Part shown: positions 24,324-33,340 of the stretch, piece by piece
Layout: each line of letters begins with the position of its first letter
How positions within the stretch are numbered: position 1 is the first letter of the stretch
Source: an uncultured Clostridia bacterium
Lineage (GTDB): Bacteria; Bacillota; Clostridia; Christensenellales; Borkfalkiaceae
Reading direction: 5' to 3'
NCBI GenBank assembly: GCA_947627955.1
Contig: CANQXZ010000014.1
Location: 1 to 37,683 of the forward strand
DNA length: 37,683 nucleotides
Notes under the pieces: model-generated
The model's input: only the letters and a program-made list of their open reading frames with translations
Databases searched by the model: none
Told to the model about the DNA's origin: nothing
Position numbers and translations under genes: made by a program

Positions 24324-24352
24324 TATCTTATACTCCGCATAATTATACATAA

Positions 24353-24381
24353 ATTTTAGCAAATACAGAATTCCTTGTCAA
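24353..24381 (-). promoter_or_regulatory. Sigma-A promoter of tcdA
   Basis: On the minus strand, TTGACA (24381-24376) and TAAAAT (24358-24353) are 17 bp apart. Its -35 box overlaps that of the divergent comEC promoter. Confidence 0.7.
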
Positions 24382-24403
24382 CCCCGTTTTCACATGTTAC
24401 AAT
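24375..24403 (+). promoter_or_regulatory. Sigma-A promoter of comEC, apparently leaderless
   Basis: TTGTCA (24375-24380) and TACAAT (24398-24403) are 17 bp apart. The -10 box ends 6 nt before the ATG at 24410, so transcription should start at or next to the start codon. No ribosome-binding site precedes the ATG. Confidence 0.65.
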
Positions 24404-24409
24404 AATTTC

Positions 24410-26503
24410 ATGAAAAAGTTCGCAAACATCAGACCGCCGGTACTGTGCGCGCTGTCCGTATGCGCGGGAACGCTTTCGGGGCTCGCCATATATTTCTTCG
24501 GGGAATCTCCCGCGTGGGCGTGTGCCGCTCTCATACCCGCCGCAGCCGTCTTTGCCGTCTGTTTTGCCGTGACCAAAAAGATATTGAAGCCTGCGATACT
24601 CGTCTCTGTATGCGCGCTTTTTTGCGTTCTTTCCTCCCTCAACTCCTACTATGCGGCGGTGCGGTTCGACGACTTTTCCTTAACGGACGGCGCACAATAC
24701 AGGATAACGGGGCGTGTTACCGAGATCACCGAAACGGAGAACGCCGGATACGCCGTTCTCGACGGGCTGCAAATCGACGGCGTTAAGACCCCGGGGAAGA
24801 TGTACGTATACCTTTCGCCGACGTACGGCGAGTATTTCGACGAGGGCTATACCGTGGATTTTGTGGGCGCGGTGGAAAAGAACAGCCTTTTCGAGTACGG
24901 CAAGCTCAACTACTATGCGGTAAGCGGGATAAAGTACTCCTCGGCAGCGTATTCGGGTCTGCAATCGACATACCGTTTTTCACCGCTTGCGCTGGCGAGG
25001 AGCAGATTGAAAGACGTGCTCTATTCCAACCTCAACAGGGAAACAGCCGCCACGGCTTACGGCATGCTGACGGGCGTAACTGCGGGCGTAGACGAGAATT
25101 CCCTCGACAGCTTCCGTCAGGGCGGCGTCGCGCATATCTTCGCCGTTTCGGGACTGCACATAGGGCTCGTATTTTCGATAGTATCCTTTATTCTGAAAAA
25201 ATTGCGGTTCGGAAACGTTGCGGCGTACGCCGTGAGCGTGGGATTCGCGTTTTTGTACTGCGCGCTGTGCGGCTTCGGGATGTCCGCCCTGCGGGCTTCG
25301 ATCATGTGCGCGGTCGCGGCGGTCGCGAAGATGTGCAAAGCCCGCTACGACGGGCTGAATTCGCTCTCTGTCGCCGTCGTCGTGATCCTCGCCCTTTCGC
25401 CGTTCAGCCTGTTTTCCGTGGGCTTTCAGCTCTCCGTATGCGCCGTGGGCGGCATTTACGCTTTCTCGGGCGGAATAGCCTATGTGCTTTCGCGCGTCAA
25501 AGCCCCGCAAAAGATAGCGAGCGCGGTAGGCGCGTCTTTCGGCGCGCAATTGGGCACCGCGCCCGTAATGATAGCGCAATTCGGCTATATGAGCCTTGCG
25601 GGGCTGCTCCTCAATATCGTCGTCATTCCACTGTTTTCGGTAATCTTCTCCGTTCTGTTCGTCTCGGCGGCGGTGTGCGCCATCATTCCCGCCATAGCCG
25701 CCTATATACTTCCGTACGTCTGTCTGCCTCTCGAACTGTTTATCTCGCTCATGGTGGCGGCTGACTTCGGCAAATCGGTGATCGGAGGTTTCGGCTCGGG
25801 ACTGTTCGTCCCCCTCTATTTTCTCACCGCGCTCGCGCTTACGGACAAGCTGAACATAAAACCGCTGTTCAGGGCGCTGCTCTTTTCGGGCTCTGCGGCT
25901 CTGCTCGCGGGATACATACTCATAAAAGCCAACGCGCCCTTTTCCGGCTTTGCCGTCACCGTTTCAGCCAACCGCTCGGGCGGCGAGATGCTGATAAAAT
26001 CACAGCAGGGAACAGTTCTCATTCTGACCGACGGCACGGGGACATCGCACCCGCGGGATCTCATGAACGAGACATATACATACGGCGTTGACGCCGTTGT
26101 GTTGCTCGGCGACGAATGCGCGGTAAATTATCTGAATTACGGGCTGGGCTGTAACGAAGTCTACCTCTCGGCTGACAGGATACCCGTTATGCCGTACGCC
26201 GGAATAGAGTACAGATACGAACGCGAATTCACCGTGTGCGGGATAAATTTCACATTTTACGACGAAAACGTGGTCTGCGCGGAGGTCGGCGGTGTGAAGA
26301 TAGGCGTATGCGCGCAGGACAATACCTCTCTTCTTGATTGCGACATACTTATCTCCGACTATAAAAACTTTATGGCGGACTGCGGGCTGGAACTGCGCTT
26401 CAATTCAAAAGAGACCACGCTGAGCGTGGCGAGCATAGGAGATCTGAATATCAGGATAGACGGCGGACGATACCGCCTCGAAAATTTAATACCGCCGCGG
26501 TAG
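24410..26503 (+). CDS. comEC: ComEC/Rec2-family DNA uptake membrane protein with degenerate hydrolase tail
   Basis: A 697-residue polytopic membrane protein. Two N-terminal helices and a soluble DUF4131-like segment (about 80-180) precede the competence core. There Gln-Gly-Gly-Val-Ala-His-Ile-Phe-Ala-Val-Ser-Gly-Leu-His-Ile-Gly-Leu (about 236-252) is the family signature. Eight or so helices follow to about residue 520. ComEC forms the channel for single-stranded DNA entry in transformation. The last 170 residues sit where a metallo-beta-lactamase domain normally lies, but I find no His-x-His-x-Asp-His and no intact Asp-Val-Gly-Gln-Gly-Asp motif, so nuclease activity is doubtful. No other competence genes are in the window. 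The start follows the -10 box so closely that the mRNA is probably leaderless. Confidence 0.88.
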   Translation: MKKFANIRPPVLCALSVCAGTLSGLAIYFFGESPAWACAALIPAAAVFAVCFAVTKKILKPAILVSVCALFCVLSSLNSYYAAVRFDDFSLTDGAQYRITGRVTEITETENAGYAVLDGLQIDGVKTPGKMYVYLSPTYGEYFDEGYTVDFVGAVEKNSLFEYGKLNYYAVSGIKYSSAAYSGLQSTYRFSPLALARSRLKDVLYSNLNRETAATAYGMLTGVTAGVDENSLDSFRQGGVAHIFAVSGLHIGLVFSIVSFILKKLRFGNVAAYAVSVGFAFLYCALCGFGMSALRASIMCAVAAVAKMCKARYDGLNSLSVAVVVILALSPFSLFSVGFQLSVCAVGGIYAFSGGIAYVLSRVKAPQKIASAVGASFGAQLGTAPVMIAQFGYMSLAGLLLNIVVIPLFSVIFSVLFVSAAVCAIIPAIAAYILPYVCLPLELFISLMVAADFGKSVIGGFGSGLFVPLYFLTALALTDKLNIKPLFRALLFSGSAALLAGYILIKANAPFSGFAVTVSANRSGGEMLIKSQQGTVLILTDGTGTSHPRDLMNETYTYGVDAVVLLGDECAVNYLNYGLGCNEVYLSADRIPVMPYAGIEYRYEREFTVCGINFTFYDENVVCAEVGGVKIGVCAQDNTSLLDCDILISDYKNFMADCGLELRFNSKETTLSVASIGDLNIRIDGGRYRLENLIPPR

Positions 26504-26517
26504 GACCGCGGCGGTAT
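26489..26517. terminator. Hairpin terminator between comEC and rpiB
   Basis: ATACCGCCGCGG (26489-26500) pairs perfectly with CCGCGGCGGTAT (26506-26517) around a 5-nt loop that holds the comEC stop codon. The T-tract is weak on both strands, but the site lies between convergent genes. Confidence 0.7.
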
Positions 26518-26520
26518 GCT

Positions 26521-26970
26521 TTATACGGAATATTTTTTTTCGATCGCGGTTATCTTGTCCACCCTTCTCGAGTGTCTGCCGCCTTCGAATTCGGTTTTAA
26601 GGAACACGTCCACGATTTTGAGCGCATAACCCGCCCCGACGACCTTTTCGCCGAGCGCGAGCATGTTGGCATTGTTGTGGAGCCGCGTGAATTCGGCGCA
26701 ATAGGTGTCGTGGCAGTGGGCGCAGCGTATCCCGGGGACCTTGTTAGCCACTATCGAGACGCCTATGCCCGTAGAGCATACGACTATGCCCCTTTCGCAT
26801 TCACCGCGCGCGACTGCCTCGGCAGCGGGAAGGGCGTAATCGGGATAATCGCAGCTATCCGTACTGTCCGTTCCGAAATCCACCACTTCGTATCCGAGTT
26901 CCTTCAAATGGGCTTTGACGGCGTTTTTGAGACCAAGACCGCCGTGGTCGCAAGCAACAGCAATTTTCAT
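26521..26970 (-). CDS. rpiB: Ribose-5-phosphate isomerase B
   Basis: A 149-residue cytosolic enzyme of the RpiB/LacAB family that interconverts ribose-5-phosphate and ribulose-5-phosphate in the pentose phosphate pathway. It starts with Lys-Ile-Ala-Val-Ala-Cys-Asp-His-Gly-Gly and has active-site Cys65 in Val-Val-Cys-Ser-Thr-Gly-Ile-Gly. Later come His-Asn-Asn-Ala-Asn-Met-Leu and Gly-Gly-Arg-His-Ser-Arg-Arg-Val near the end, all diagnostic. It overlaps the upstream phosphatase gene by 4 nt and is the last gene of the nine-gene operon. The order Sua5, phosphatase, RpiB matches ywlC, ywlE and ywlF in Bacillus subtilis. Confidence 0.96.
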   Translation of the reverse strand: MKIAVACDHGGLGLKNAVKAHLKELGYEVVDFGTDSTDSCDYPDYALPAAEAVARGECERGIVVCSTGIGVSIVANKVPGIRCAHCHDTYCAEFTRLHNNANMLALGEKVVGAGYALKIVDVFLKTEFEGGRHSRRVDKITAIEKKYSV

Positions 26971-27440
26971 TTTATTTCTTCTCCGTCCTTATATTGTGTA
27001 ATATAGTTTTTTATAAGTTCGTCGCACGCCTTTGAGAGCGCGTCGCGCGTTATCCTGTAAGCGTCAATGTCCATCCCGTACGGATCGGGCACGTCGTAGC
27101 CGCACACGTCGCGCACGCAGAACACGTTTCCGCACTCTTCGAGCATCTGCTTTTGGGTGCGCGTCATGCAGATGACGATAGTGCTCGCGCCCAATATCTT
27201 CTGCGTGAGCTGCCGGGGCGCGAATTTTTCGACCGCAATGCCCGCTTCCGCGAGCGCGGCTCTGCTGTTGGCGCTGATAGTCCCGCCCACCTCGGCGTGT
27301 ATGCCGCAGGAAGAAACGTCCCACCACTTGATCTTCAGCTTTTTGAGCTTATCCCTCAACAGAAATTCCGCCATAGGGCTGCGGCAGGTATTTCCCGTGC
27401 ATACGAAAAGCACTTTTTTATGTCTGTTCTTTCCCTTCAT
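26967..27440 (-). CDS. Low-molecular-weight phosphatase, YwlE-like (protein arginine phosphatase type)
   Basis: A 157-residue cytosolic phosphatase. The P-loop is Cys14-Thr-Gly-Asn-Thr-Cys-Arg20-Ser-Pro near the N-terminus, and the general acid lies in Val-Pro-Asp-Pro-Tyr-Gly late in the protein. A threonine at position 18 of the loop is the residue that favours phospho-arginine in YwlE, where tyrosine phosphatases usually have Ile. The neighbourhood (Sua5 upstream, rpiB downstream) is that of ywlE. No McsB-type arginine kinase is in the window, so phospho-arginine as substrate remains inference. It starts 1 bp after the Sua5 stop and overlaps rpiB by 4 nt. Confidence 0.9.
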   Translation of the reverse strand: MKGKNRHKKVLFVCTGNTCRSPMAEFLLRDKLKKLKIKWWDVSSCGIHAEVGGTISANSRAALAEAGIAVEKFAPRQLTQKILGASTIVICMTRTQKQMLEECGNVFCVRDVCGYDVPDPYGMDIDAYRITRDALSKACDELIKNYITQYKDGEEIK

Positions 27441-27441
27441 A

Positions 27442-28434
27442 TCAATTCCTGCATGCCTTGGTTAGCCTGTTCATAACTCCCGCCATCACGCCTCCGCGCT
27501 CCGCTGGAGCGACGGCGATGAGCAGACGGCAGATCTTTTCGGCTTCGCGCAGGCGGAGATAGAGATTTGCCGCCATTTCCGCGGGATCGCTCCCGAGCAC
27601 GAGGCAACGCCGCCCGCCTAATTTTTTCGCTACCGCGCTCTCGCAAAGGATAGCGCAGCATATCCCGCTCTTCTCCTTTTCGTCGTACAGCCCGACGGCT
27701 GAAGCCAGCTCGTCCGCCGCAAAAAGCGCAGTTTCGCAGGAGGGCGAATAGTGCTTGTACTTCATTCCCGGCGAACGGGCGCGCTCGCCCTCTTTCAAAA
27801 CGTATTCGCCGCATGTGCCTACCGTCTCTTCCACCATCTCGCGGGTTATAAGCCCGCTCCTCAAAATTACGGGTATTTCGCCCGTGCAGTCGAGCACGGT
27901 GCTCTCTATTCCGCCCGAGCACGCGCCGCCGTCGAGGATCAGGGGTATTTTTCCGTTCAGGTCGAAAAAAACGTGTTCCGCGGAAGTGGGGCTTACATGC
28001 TTGGAGACGTTTGCCGAAGGCGCGGCTATGGGTATGCCGAGATATTTCAGAAATTTTTGGGCGCCATCGTGCGAGGGTATCCTCACGGCGACCGTACCGA
28101 GCCCGCAGCTCACCGCGGGGCTGACGCTGCCCTTGCTCTTATATACCATAGTGAGCGGACCGGGCAAGAACTTTTCCGATAGCTTTACGGCGTATGCGGG
28201 CACGCCCTCGGCGAGCGAAGAGATATCGTAGTCCGTGTGCACGTGCACGATGAGCGGATTGTCGTTCGGTCTGCCCTTGATGGCGAAGATATTTTCCACA
28301 GCCTCCGTGTTACGGGCGTCCGCCCCGAGCCCGTATACCGTTTCCGTGGGGAATGCCACGGCGCCGCCGTCTCGGATTATCCTTGCAGCGCGGCTGAGGC
28401 TATCGGCTGTGATCGCCGCAATTTTCGTCTCCAT
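27442..28434 (-). CDS. ywlC: Sua5/YwlC threonylcarbamoyl-AMP synthase
   Basis: A 330-residue enzyme that makes threonylcarbamoyl-AMP from threonine, bicarbonate and ATP for t6A37 in tRNA. The YrdC domain (about 12-200) has Ala-Phe-Pro-Thr-Glu-Thr-Val-Tyr-Gly-Leu-Gly and Lys-Gly-Arg-Pro-x-Asp-Asn-Pro-Leu. Ala-Pro-Ser-Ala-Asn and Ser-Thr-Val-Leu-Asp follow. The C-terminal Sua5 domain (about 230-330) distinguishes it from short TsaC; the linker has Ser-Pro-Gly-Met-Lys-Tyr-Lys-His-Tyr. It overlaps the last base of dnaB and is followed 1 bp later by the phosphatase gene. The tcdA gene at 23592 encodes the next modification step. Confidence 0.95.
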   Translation of the reverse strand: METKIAAITADSLSRAARIIRDGGAVAFPTETVYGLGADARNTEAVENIFAIKGRPNDNPLIVHVHTDYDISSLAEGVPAYAVKLSEKFLPGPLTMVYKSKGSVSPAVSCGLGTVAVRIPSHDGAQKFLKYLGIPIAAPSANVSKHVSPTSAEHVFFDLNGKIPLILDGGACSGGIESTVLDCTGEIPVILRSGLITREMVEETVGTCGEYVLKEGERARSPGMKYKHYSPSCETALFAADELASAVGLYDEKEKSGICCAILCESAVAKKLGGRRCLVLGSDPAEMAANLYLRLREAEKICRLLIAVAPAERGGVMAGVMNRLTKACRN

Positions 28435-29903
28435 CAGAACGGCGGCTCCTCCTCTTTGGGAGGCGCGTCATAATCCTCGAGGGGAGGCGCTTCCTGTTCC
28501 TGCGCGCCGCCGCGGCGGGCTTCGCCGTCGCTTTGACCTGCGCGCTCTTCGAGCATTTCGTTCATTTCGGGATTGACGAACTTGGTGAGTTCTCCGCGGA
28601 ACCTCAGCTTTATCCTGCCCAGACCGCCGTTTCTGTGCTTGGCGATTATCAGCTCTGCCATGCCTTTGACGATCTTCTTTTTCTGGATATCGGCGTCGCT
28701 CGCGTTCACGTCGGGGCGGTTTATGAACATGACTATGTCTGCGTCCTGCTCTATCGCGCCCGATTCGCGCAAGTCGGAGAGCTGGGGCTCTGCGGACTGG
28801 ATACGCCTTAGCTGGGAAAGGGCTATGACGGGGACGTCAAGCTCCTTAGCCATTATTTTCAGGTCGCGGGTGATGGCGGCGACTTCCTGCGTTCTGTTTT
28901 CGTCCCCGCCCTTATTGCCACTCGACATGAGCTGGATATAGTCTATCATGACCAGATCGAGCTTGCCGCCGTTTCTCGACTTTATCCTGCGGCACTTGGA
29001 GAGTATCTCCGCGGGAGTCACGCGCGACGAATCGTCGATGTTTATCTTGCAGTTGCGGAGGAGTTCGCTCGTCTTTGCGATTCTCTTCCAATCGGCGCTT
29101 TCGAGCTTGCCAGAAAGCGCGTCCGACATGCTCACACCCGCGGCGGCGCACAAAAGCCTCTGGATTATCTGCACTTCCGGCATTTCGAGGCTGAACACGG
29201 CGCACACGAGCCCGTAATTTATGGCGGCGTTTTCCACAATGTTCATGGCGAGCGACGTCTTTCCCATGCCGGGACGGGCGGCGATAATAATCAAGTCTGA
29301 TTTTTGCAGCCCGTTAGTCAACTTGTCGAGGGCTATGAACCCCGTGGGTACACCACGCAGAGCGTCCTTGTTTTCGGAGATCTCCTGAAACTTTGCCAGC
29401 ACCTTGTCTATGCCGTCGCTCTCCCTTATGTCCTTTACGGTAGAGCTGTCGTTCACCTGCGACACGGCGTATACTTTCTGCTCGGCGAACTGAATGCTCC
29501 TCACGGCGTCGTCGCATGTTCTGGAATACTCGGCGATCTCTCTCGCCGCGCGTATCAGCTTCCTGTTTATGCTGTCGCGCTTGACTATTTCGAGATAGTA
29601 CTTGTAATTCGCAGCCGAAGGCGTGGTCTGCGCGAGCTCGGTGAGATAACCTATCCCGCCCGCCTTTTCGAGATCGCCGTCCCTTTCGAGCCTGTCGGAA
29701 AGGGTGACGATATCGAGGGGCTTTCTCTCGGCAAAGACCATCTTTACGGCGGAAATTATGTATTGGTGGGACTCCTGATAAAAGTCCTCCCTTTCGAGCC
29801 CGTCAAGCACGTCCGCAAGTATTTCGTTGTCGATCAGCATACAACCGAGCAACGCCTGTTCGGCGTCGAGATTGTTGGGCATTGCGTTTGTTTTGTCAGA
29901 CAT
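28434..29903 (-). CDS. dnaB: Replicative DNA helicase DnaB
   Basis: A 489-residue hexameric 5'-3' helicase of the replication fork. The N-terminal DnaB domain (about 8-115) begins with Asp-Ala-Glu-Gln-Ala-Leu-Leu-Gly. The RecA-like domain follows, with Walker A Ala-Arg-Pro-Gly-Met-Gly-Lys-Thr-Ser (about 209-217), Walker B Leu-Val-Met-Ile-Asp-Tyr-Ile-Gln-Leu-Met and Ser-Gln-Leu-x-Arg. Arg-Glu-Ser-Gly-Ala-Ile-Glu-Gln-Asp-Ala-Asp is also present. No intein is visible. The last 45 residues are acidic and disordered. It starts 6 bp after pepF and overlaps ywlC by 1 nt. A likely loader gene of the DnaD/DnaC type lies at 35912 on the other strand. Confidence 0.97.
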   Translation of the reverse strand: MSDKTNAMPNNLDAEQALLGCMLIDNEILADVLDGLEREDFYQESHQYIISAVKMVFAERKPLDIVTLSDRLERDGDLEKAGGIGYLTELAQTTPSAANYKYYLEIVKRDSINRKLIRAAREIAEYSRTCDDAVRSIQFAEQKVYAVSQVNDSSTVKDIRESDGIDKVLAKFQEISENKDALRGVPTGFIALDKLTNGLQKSDLIIIAARPGMGKTSLAMNIVENAAINYGLVCAVFSLEMPEVQIIQRLLCAAAGVSMSDALSGKLESADWKRIAKTSELLRNCKINIDDSSRVTPAEILSKCRRIKSRNGGKLDLVMIDYIQLMSSGNKGGDENRTQEVAAITRDLKIMAKELDVPVIALSQLRRIQSAEPQLSDLRESGAIEQDADIVMFINRPDVNASDADIQKKKIVKGMAELIIAKHRNGGLGRIKLRFRGELTKFVNPEMNEMLEERAGQSDGEARRGGAQEQEAPPLEDYDAPPKEEEPPF

Positions 29904-29909
29904 AGTACT

Positions 29910-31685
29910 CTATATTCCCATCAATTTTTCGAATTCGGTGAGGGTATCGTCGAATTCCTTCATCGCTACCTCAAAGGGTTTGGTATCGGTAAGGTCCACT
30001 CCCGCGAGCTTCAAAAGAGAAACGGGATCCGTGGAAGAGCCGCCTTTGAGGAATTTGAAATAATCCTGTACGGCGGGTTCGCCCTCCGTTAAAATGCGGT
30101 TTGCTATGTTTATGGCAGCCGTTATACCCGTTGCGTACTTGTATACGTAGAACGAGGTGTAAAAATGGGGAATGCGCGCCCATTCGCAGGAGATATTGTA
30201 GTCGTGTTCGATGGCGTCGCCGTAATACTTTTTGCCTATCTCCTTGTAAATGGAGCACATGAGCTCCTTAGTGAGCGCTTCTCCCCTCTCCGCGACGGCG
30301 TGCGCCTCGCTCTCGAACTCGGCGAACATGGTCTGCCTGTGCAAAGTGGCGCGCATGCTGTCGAGATGGTAGTTGAGAAGGTACTTCTTGAAGTCGTCGT
30401 CATTGGCGTTTGCGAGCATATATTTCAGGAGCAGAACTTCGTTAACGGTGCTCGCCACCTCGGCGACGAATATCCTGTACTGGCTCTTCGCATAGGGCTG
30501 CGCCTCGTTGGAAAAATAGGTGTGCAGGGAATGCCCCATCTCGTGGGCTATGGTGAACACGTCACTCACGGTGGGCTGGTAATTCAGCAGCACGTAAGGA
30601 TGGACGCCGTAGCAGCCCGAGCTGTATGCGCCGCTCCGCTTGCCCTCGGTCTCCTCAACGTCGATCCAGCGTTCACTTCTTCCCTTTTCGAGGAGTTTTT
30701 GGTAATTTTCACCGAGCACGGAGAGCCCCTTTATTACATAATCGAACGCCTCCTCGTAGCCGAGTTTGAACTCCACGCCCTCGACGAGCGGGGCGTACAC
30801 ATCGTAAAAGCAGAGCTTATCGTAACCCAAGATCTTCTTTCTGTCCGCTATATAGCGGTGCATGGAGGAGAGATTGGCGTCTACTGCCTTCAAAAGATTT
30901 TCGTACACACATTTATCCACGTCCTCGTTGAAGAGCGCGCGTTCAAGGCAGGAGCCGAATCTATAGACCCTGCTTAAAAGCACGTCGCTCTTGACGTTGC
31001 CGATATAGGTCGCCGCGAGGGTGTTTAAAAGACTGCCGTACGCCGCGTAATATTTTTCGAACGCTTCCCTGCGCTTCTCCCTGTCGGGGGAATGCAAAAT
31101 AGCCCCGTAAAGCCCGTGGGTAAGTTTTACGGGCTTTCCCTCGTACTCTATTTCGGGAAGAGGCACGTCGAGGGTGTCTATCATCTCGAAGATGTCCCCG
31201 AATTGGTTGAACACCTCGTAGCTCATCCCTATTATCCTTTCCTCCGCCTCGGACACGGAGTGGGGCTTGTTGGCGATTATCCTTTTTAGCTGGTAATCGT
31301 AATCCGAAAAATCGCCGTCCGTCAATAAAGAGGCAAGATATTCTTCGGGCAGTTTTGCCATTTCGGGTTCGAAAAAGGCTATCTCGGTGGAATACGCCGT
31401 ATAGAGGGAAATCACCCTCGAAAATTGCGCCGAATACTTTTCTACGCTCTTGTCCTCGTCGTTACGCATATGGGCATAGGAAGCCAGCCTGTCCAAAAGC
31501 GCCGCAAACGCGTCGTTTTTTCTCAGAAATTCAAGCAGCTTGCCCTTATCGCCGAGCTTGCCTGCGTACGCCGCAAAACTGAGCTCTTTTTGCGCCCTCT
31601 GGAAGTCCTCCTCCCATTTTTCGTCTGTGGGATAGATATCCTCGAGCTTCCACTTATAGTCTTCCTTTACTTCCTGCCTTTTCAT
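29910..31685 (-). CDS. pepF: Oligoendopeptidase F (M3 family)
   Basis: A 591-residue cytosolic zinc metallopeptidase that trims oligopeptides. The zinc site His-Glu-Met-Gly-His lies at 381-385, with the third ligand Glu about 25 residues later in Val-Ala-Glu-Val-Ala-Ser-Thr. The length and the Gly-Val-His-Pro-Tyr-Val-Leu-Leu-Asn-Tyr strand before the site fit PepF. I choose ATG 31685, since AGGTGA precedes it. A GTG two codons earlier overlaps that site. It sits 9 bp after the UPF0210 gene and 6 bp before dnaB in the same operon. Confidence 0.95.
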   Translation of the reverse strand: MKRQEVKEDYKWKLEDIYPTDEKWEEDFQRAQKELSFAAYAGKLGDKGKLLEFLRKNDAFAALLDRLASYAHMRNDEDKSVEKYSAQFSRVISLYTAYSTEIAFFEPEMAKLPEEYLASLLTDGDFSDYDYQLKRIIANKPHSVSEAEERIIGMSYEVFNQFGDIFEMIDTLDVPLPEIEYEGKPVKLTHGLYGAILHSPDREKRREAFEKYYAAYGSLLNTLAATYIGNVKSDVLLSRVYRFGSCLERALFNEDVDKCVYENLLKAVDANLSSMHRYIADRKKILGYDKLCFYDVYAPLVEGVEFKLGYEEAFDYVIKGLSVLGENYQKLLEKGRSERWIDVEETEGKRSGAYSSGCYGVHPYVLLNYQPTVSDVFTIAHEMGHSLHTYFSNEAQPYAKSQYRIFVAEVASTVNEVLLLKYMLANANDDDFKKYLLNYHLDSMRATLHRQTMFAEFESEAHAVAERGEALTKELMCSIYKEIGKKYYGDAIEHDYNISCEWARIPHFYTSFYVYKYATGITAAINIANRILTEGEPAVQDYFKFLKGGSSTDPVSLLKLAGVDLTDTKPFEVAMKEFDDTLTEFEKLMGI

Positions 31686-31694
31686 GGTCACCTC

Positions 31695-33050
31695 TCAATT
31701 TTTATTGGAATGGATGGGCGCGGGGATAAGTCCGCCCCTGTTTATGAATTTTTCGGCGCTTTCGCCGTGAACGGGCATTACGGGCGCCCTGCCCAAAAGA
31801 CCGCCGAAATTCACCTCGTCGCCGACCTTTTTCCCCGGCGCGGGAATGACCCTGACCGCGGTGGTCTTGTTGTTTATCATGCCTATCGCTGCCTCGTCGG
31901 CGATAATGGCGCTTATCGTAGAGGCGGGCGTGTCGCCGGGAACGGCTATCATGTCCAGCCCGACCGAGCAAACCGCAGTCATTGCCTCGAGCTTATCGAT
32001 ATTCAGACTGCCCCTCTCCGCCGCCTCGATCATGCCGATGTCTTCCGAGACGGGAATAAACGCGCCCGAAAGTCCGCCGACCCGCGAGCTCGCCATGACG
32101 CCACCCTTTTTAACGGCGTCGTTAAGCATTGCGAGGCAGGCTGTGGTGCCGTGCGTTCCGACGCTGCCGAGCCCCATTTCTTCGAGTATAGCAGCAACCG
32201 AATCGCCGCGCGCCGGAGTGGGCGCAAGCGAGAGATCCACTATGCCGAACTCGGCGTTCAGCCTTTTAGCCGCCTCGCGTGCAATGAGCTGCCCCGCGCG
32301 CGTGATCTTAAACGCCGTCCTCTTTATCATTTCGGCAAGATCGCTCAGATCCGCGTTCGGAATGCTCTCTATCGCGTGCTGGACGACGCCCGGACCCGAT
32401 ACACCGACGTTGATCACCGTGCCGCTTTCGCCTATGCCGTGGAATGCGCCCGCCATGAAGGGGTTGTCCTCGACGGCGTTACAGAATACGACGAGCTTTG
32501 CGCAGCCGAAACCGCCCGCGCCTGCCGTCCTCTCCGCCGTAGCCTTTACTACTTCGCCCATGAGCTTCACGGCGTCCATATTGATGCCCGATTTGGAGGA
32601 GCCGATATTTACGGAAGAACACAGTCTCTCCGTTCCGGCAAGCACTTCGGGTATAGACAGGATAAACGTCTTTTCGTAGTCTGCCATGCCCTTGTGGACG
32701 AGTGCGGAATATCCGCCGAGAAAGTCTACCCCCACCTCCTTGGCGGCGTTATCGAGCGCCTTGCCTATGAGGGGAGCCTTGTCGGCAAAGGGAGCGCATA
32801 TCACGGCGGCTGGCGTGACGGAAATGCGCTTGTTTACTATGGGTATGCCGTATTCGCGCGAGAGTTCGCGCGTGACGTTCACGATATTTTCCGCCCTCTT
32901 GCAGATCGTATCGTAGACGTTCTGCGCCGTCTTTTCGGCGCTCCCCGCTATGCACGGCAAAAGGGAAACGCCCATCGTCACCGTTCTGATGTCGAGGTGC
33001 TCCCGCTCTATCATGTCTATTGTTTCGAGAACTTCGTTGGTATTGAACAT
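31695..33050 (-). CDS. UPF0210/PFL-family protein (DUF711)
   Basis: A 451-residue cytosolic protein of the UPF0210 (DUF711, PFL-like) family, recognised by its N-terminal [11 protein letters not shown] and by Gly-rich segments such as Gly-Val-Ser-Gly-Pro-Gly-Val-Val and [10 protein letters not shown]. The biochemical role is not known to me. The gene typically follows a small ACT-domain (UPF0237) gene, as it does here 9 bp downstream of it, which suggests that the ACT protein senses a ligand for it. Confidence 0.9.
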   Translation of the reverse strand: MFNTNEVLETIDMIEREHLDIRTVTMGVSLLPCIAGSAEKTAQNVYDTICKRAENIVNVTRELSREYGIPIVNKRISVTPAAVICAPFADKAPLIGKALDNAAKEVGVDFLGGYSALVHKGMADYEKTFILSIPEVLAGTERLCSSVNIGSSKSGINMDAVKLMGEVVKATAERTAGAGGFGCAKLVVFCNAVEDNPFMAGAFHGIGESGTVINVGVSGPGVVQHAIESIPNADLSDLAEMIKRTAFKITRAGQLIAREAAKRLNAEFGIVDLSLAPTPARGDSVAAILEEMGLGSVGTHGTTACLAMLNDAVKKGGVMASSRVGGLSGAFIPVSEDIGMIEAAERGSLNIDKLEAMTAVCSVGLDMIAVPGDTPASTISAIIADEAAIGMINNKTTAVRVIPAPGKKVGDEVNFGGLLGRAPVMPVHGESAEKFINRGGLIPAPIHSNKN

Positions 33051-33059
33051 CTCGCTCCC

Positions 33060-33329
33060 TCACACGTTGTGCATGGCGTTGAATATCTCTTCGTGCTGGA
33101 CGTGAATGGACATTCCGATATTCTTCCCCATCTCCGCGCATTCGTCGGCGAGCACGGACAGCGAAACCGAGGCGCCGCCCACATCGACGAGCATTATCAT
33201 TGCAAAATAGTCCTCTAAGATAGTTTGGCTTATATCGAGAATGTTTACCTTTCTCTCGGCAAGAAAAGTGCTTACCTTTGCAATTATTCCCGTTTTGTCC
33301 TTGCCTACAACCGTTAAAACAGCGCGCAT
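33060..33329 (-). CDS. ACT-domain protein (UPF0237)
   Basis: An 89-residue protein made of one ACT domain, starting Arg-Ala-Val-Leu-Thr-Val-Val-Gly-Lys-Asp-Lys-Thr-Gly-Ile, with Asn-Ile-Leu-Asp-Ile-Ser-Gln-Thr later, as in the UPF0237 family. ACT domains usually bind amino acids or similar small ligands; the ligand here is unknown. The ATG at 33329 is chosen because CGGAGAAT sits 3-8 nt upstream. A longer frame reaching back to 33431 runs into lepB and gives unlikely sequence. It lies between lepB (11 bp) and the UPF0210 gene (9 bp). Confidence 0.92.
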   Translation of the reverse strand: MRAVLTVVGKDKTGIIAKVSTFLAERKVNILDISQTILEDYFAMIMLVDVGGASVSLSVLADECAEMGKNIGMSIHVQHEEIFNAMHNV

Positions 33330-33340
33330 TTTATTCTCCG

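Noticed and set aside
31425..33218. 597-codon plus-strand open frame opposite pepF and the UPF0210 gene
   Set aside because: It is an antisense shadow. Both minus-strand genes match known families along their full length.
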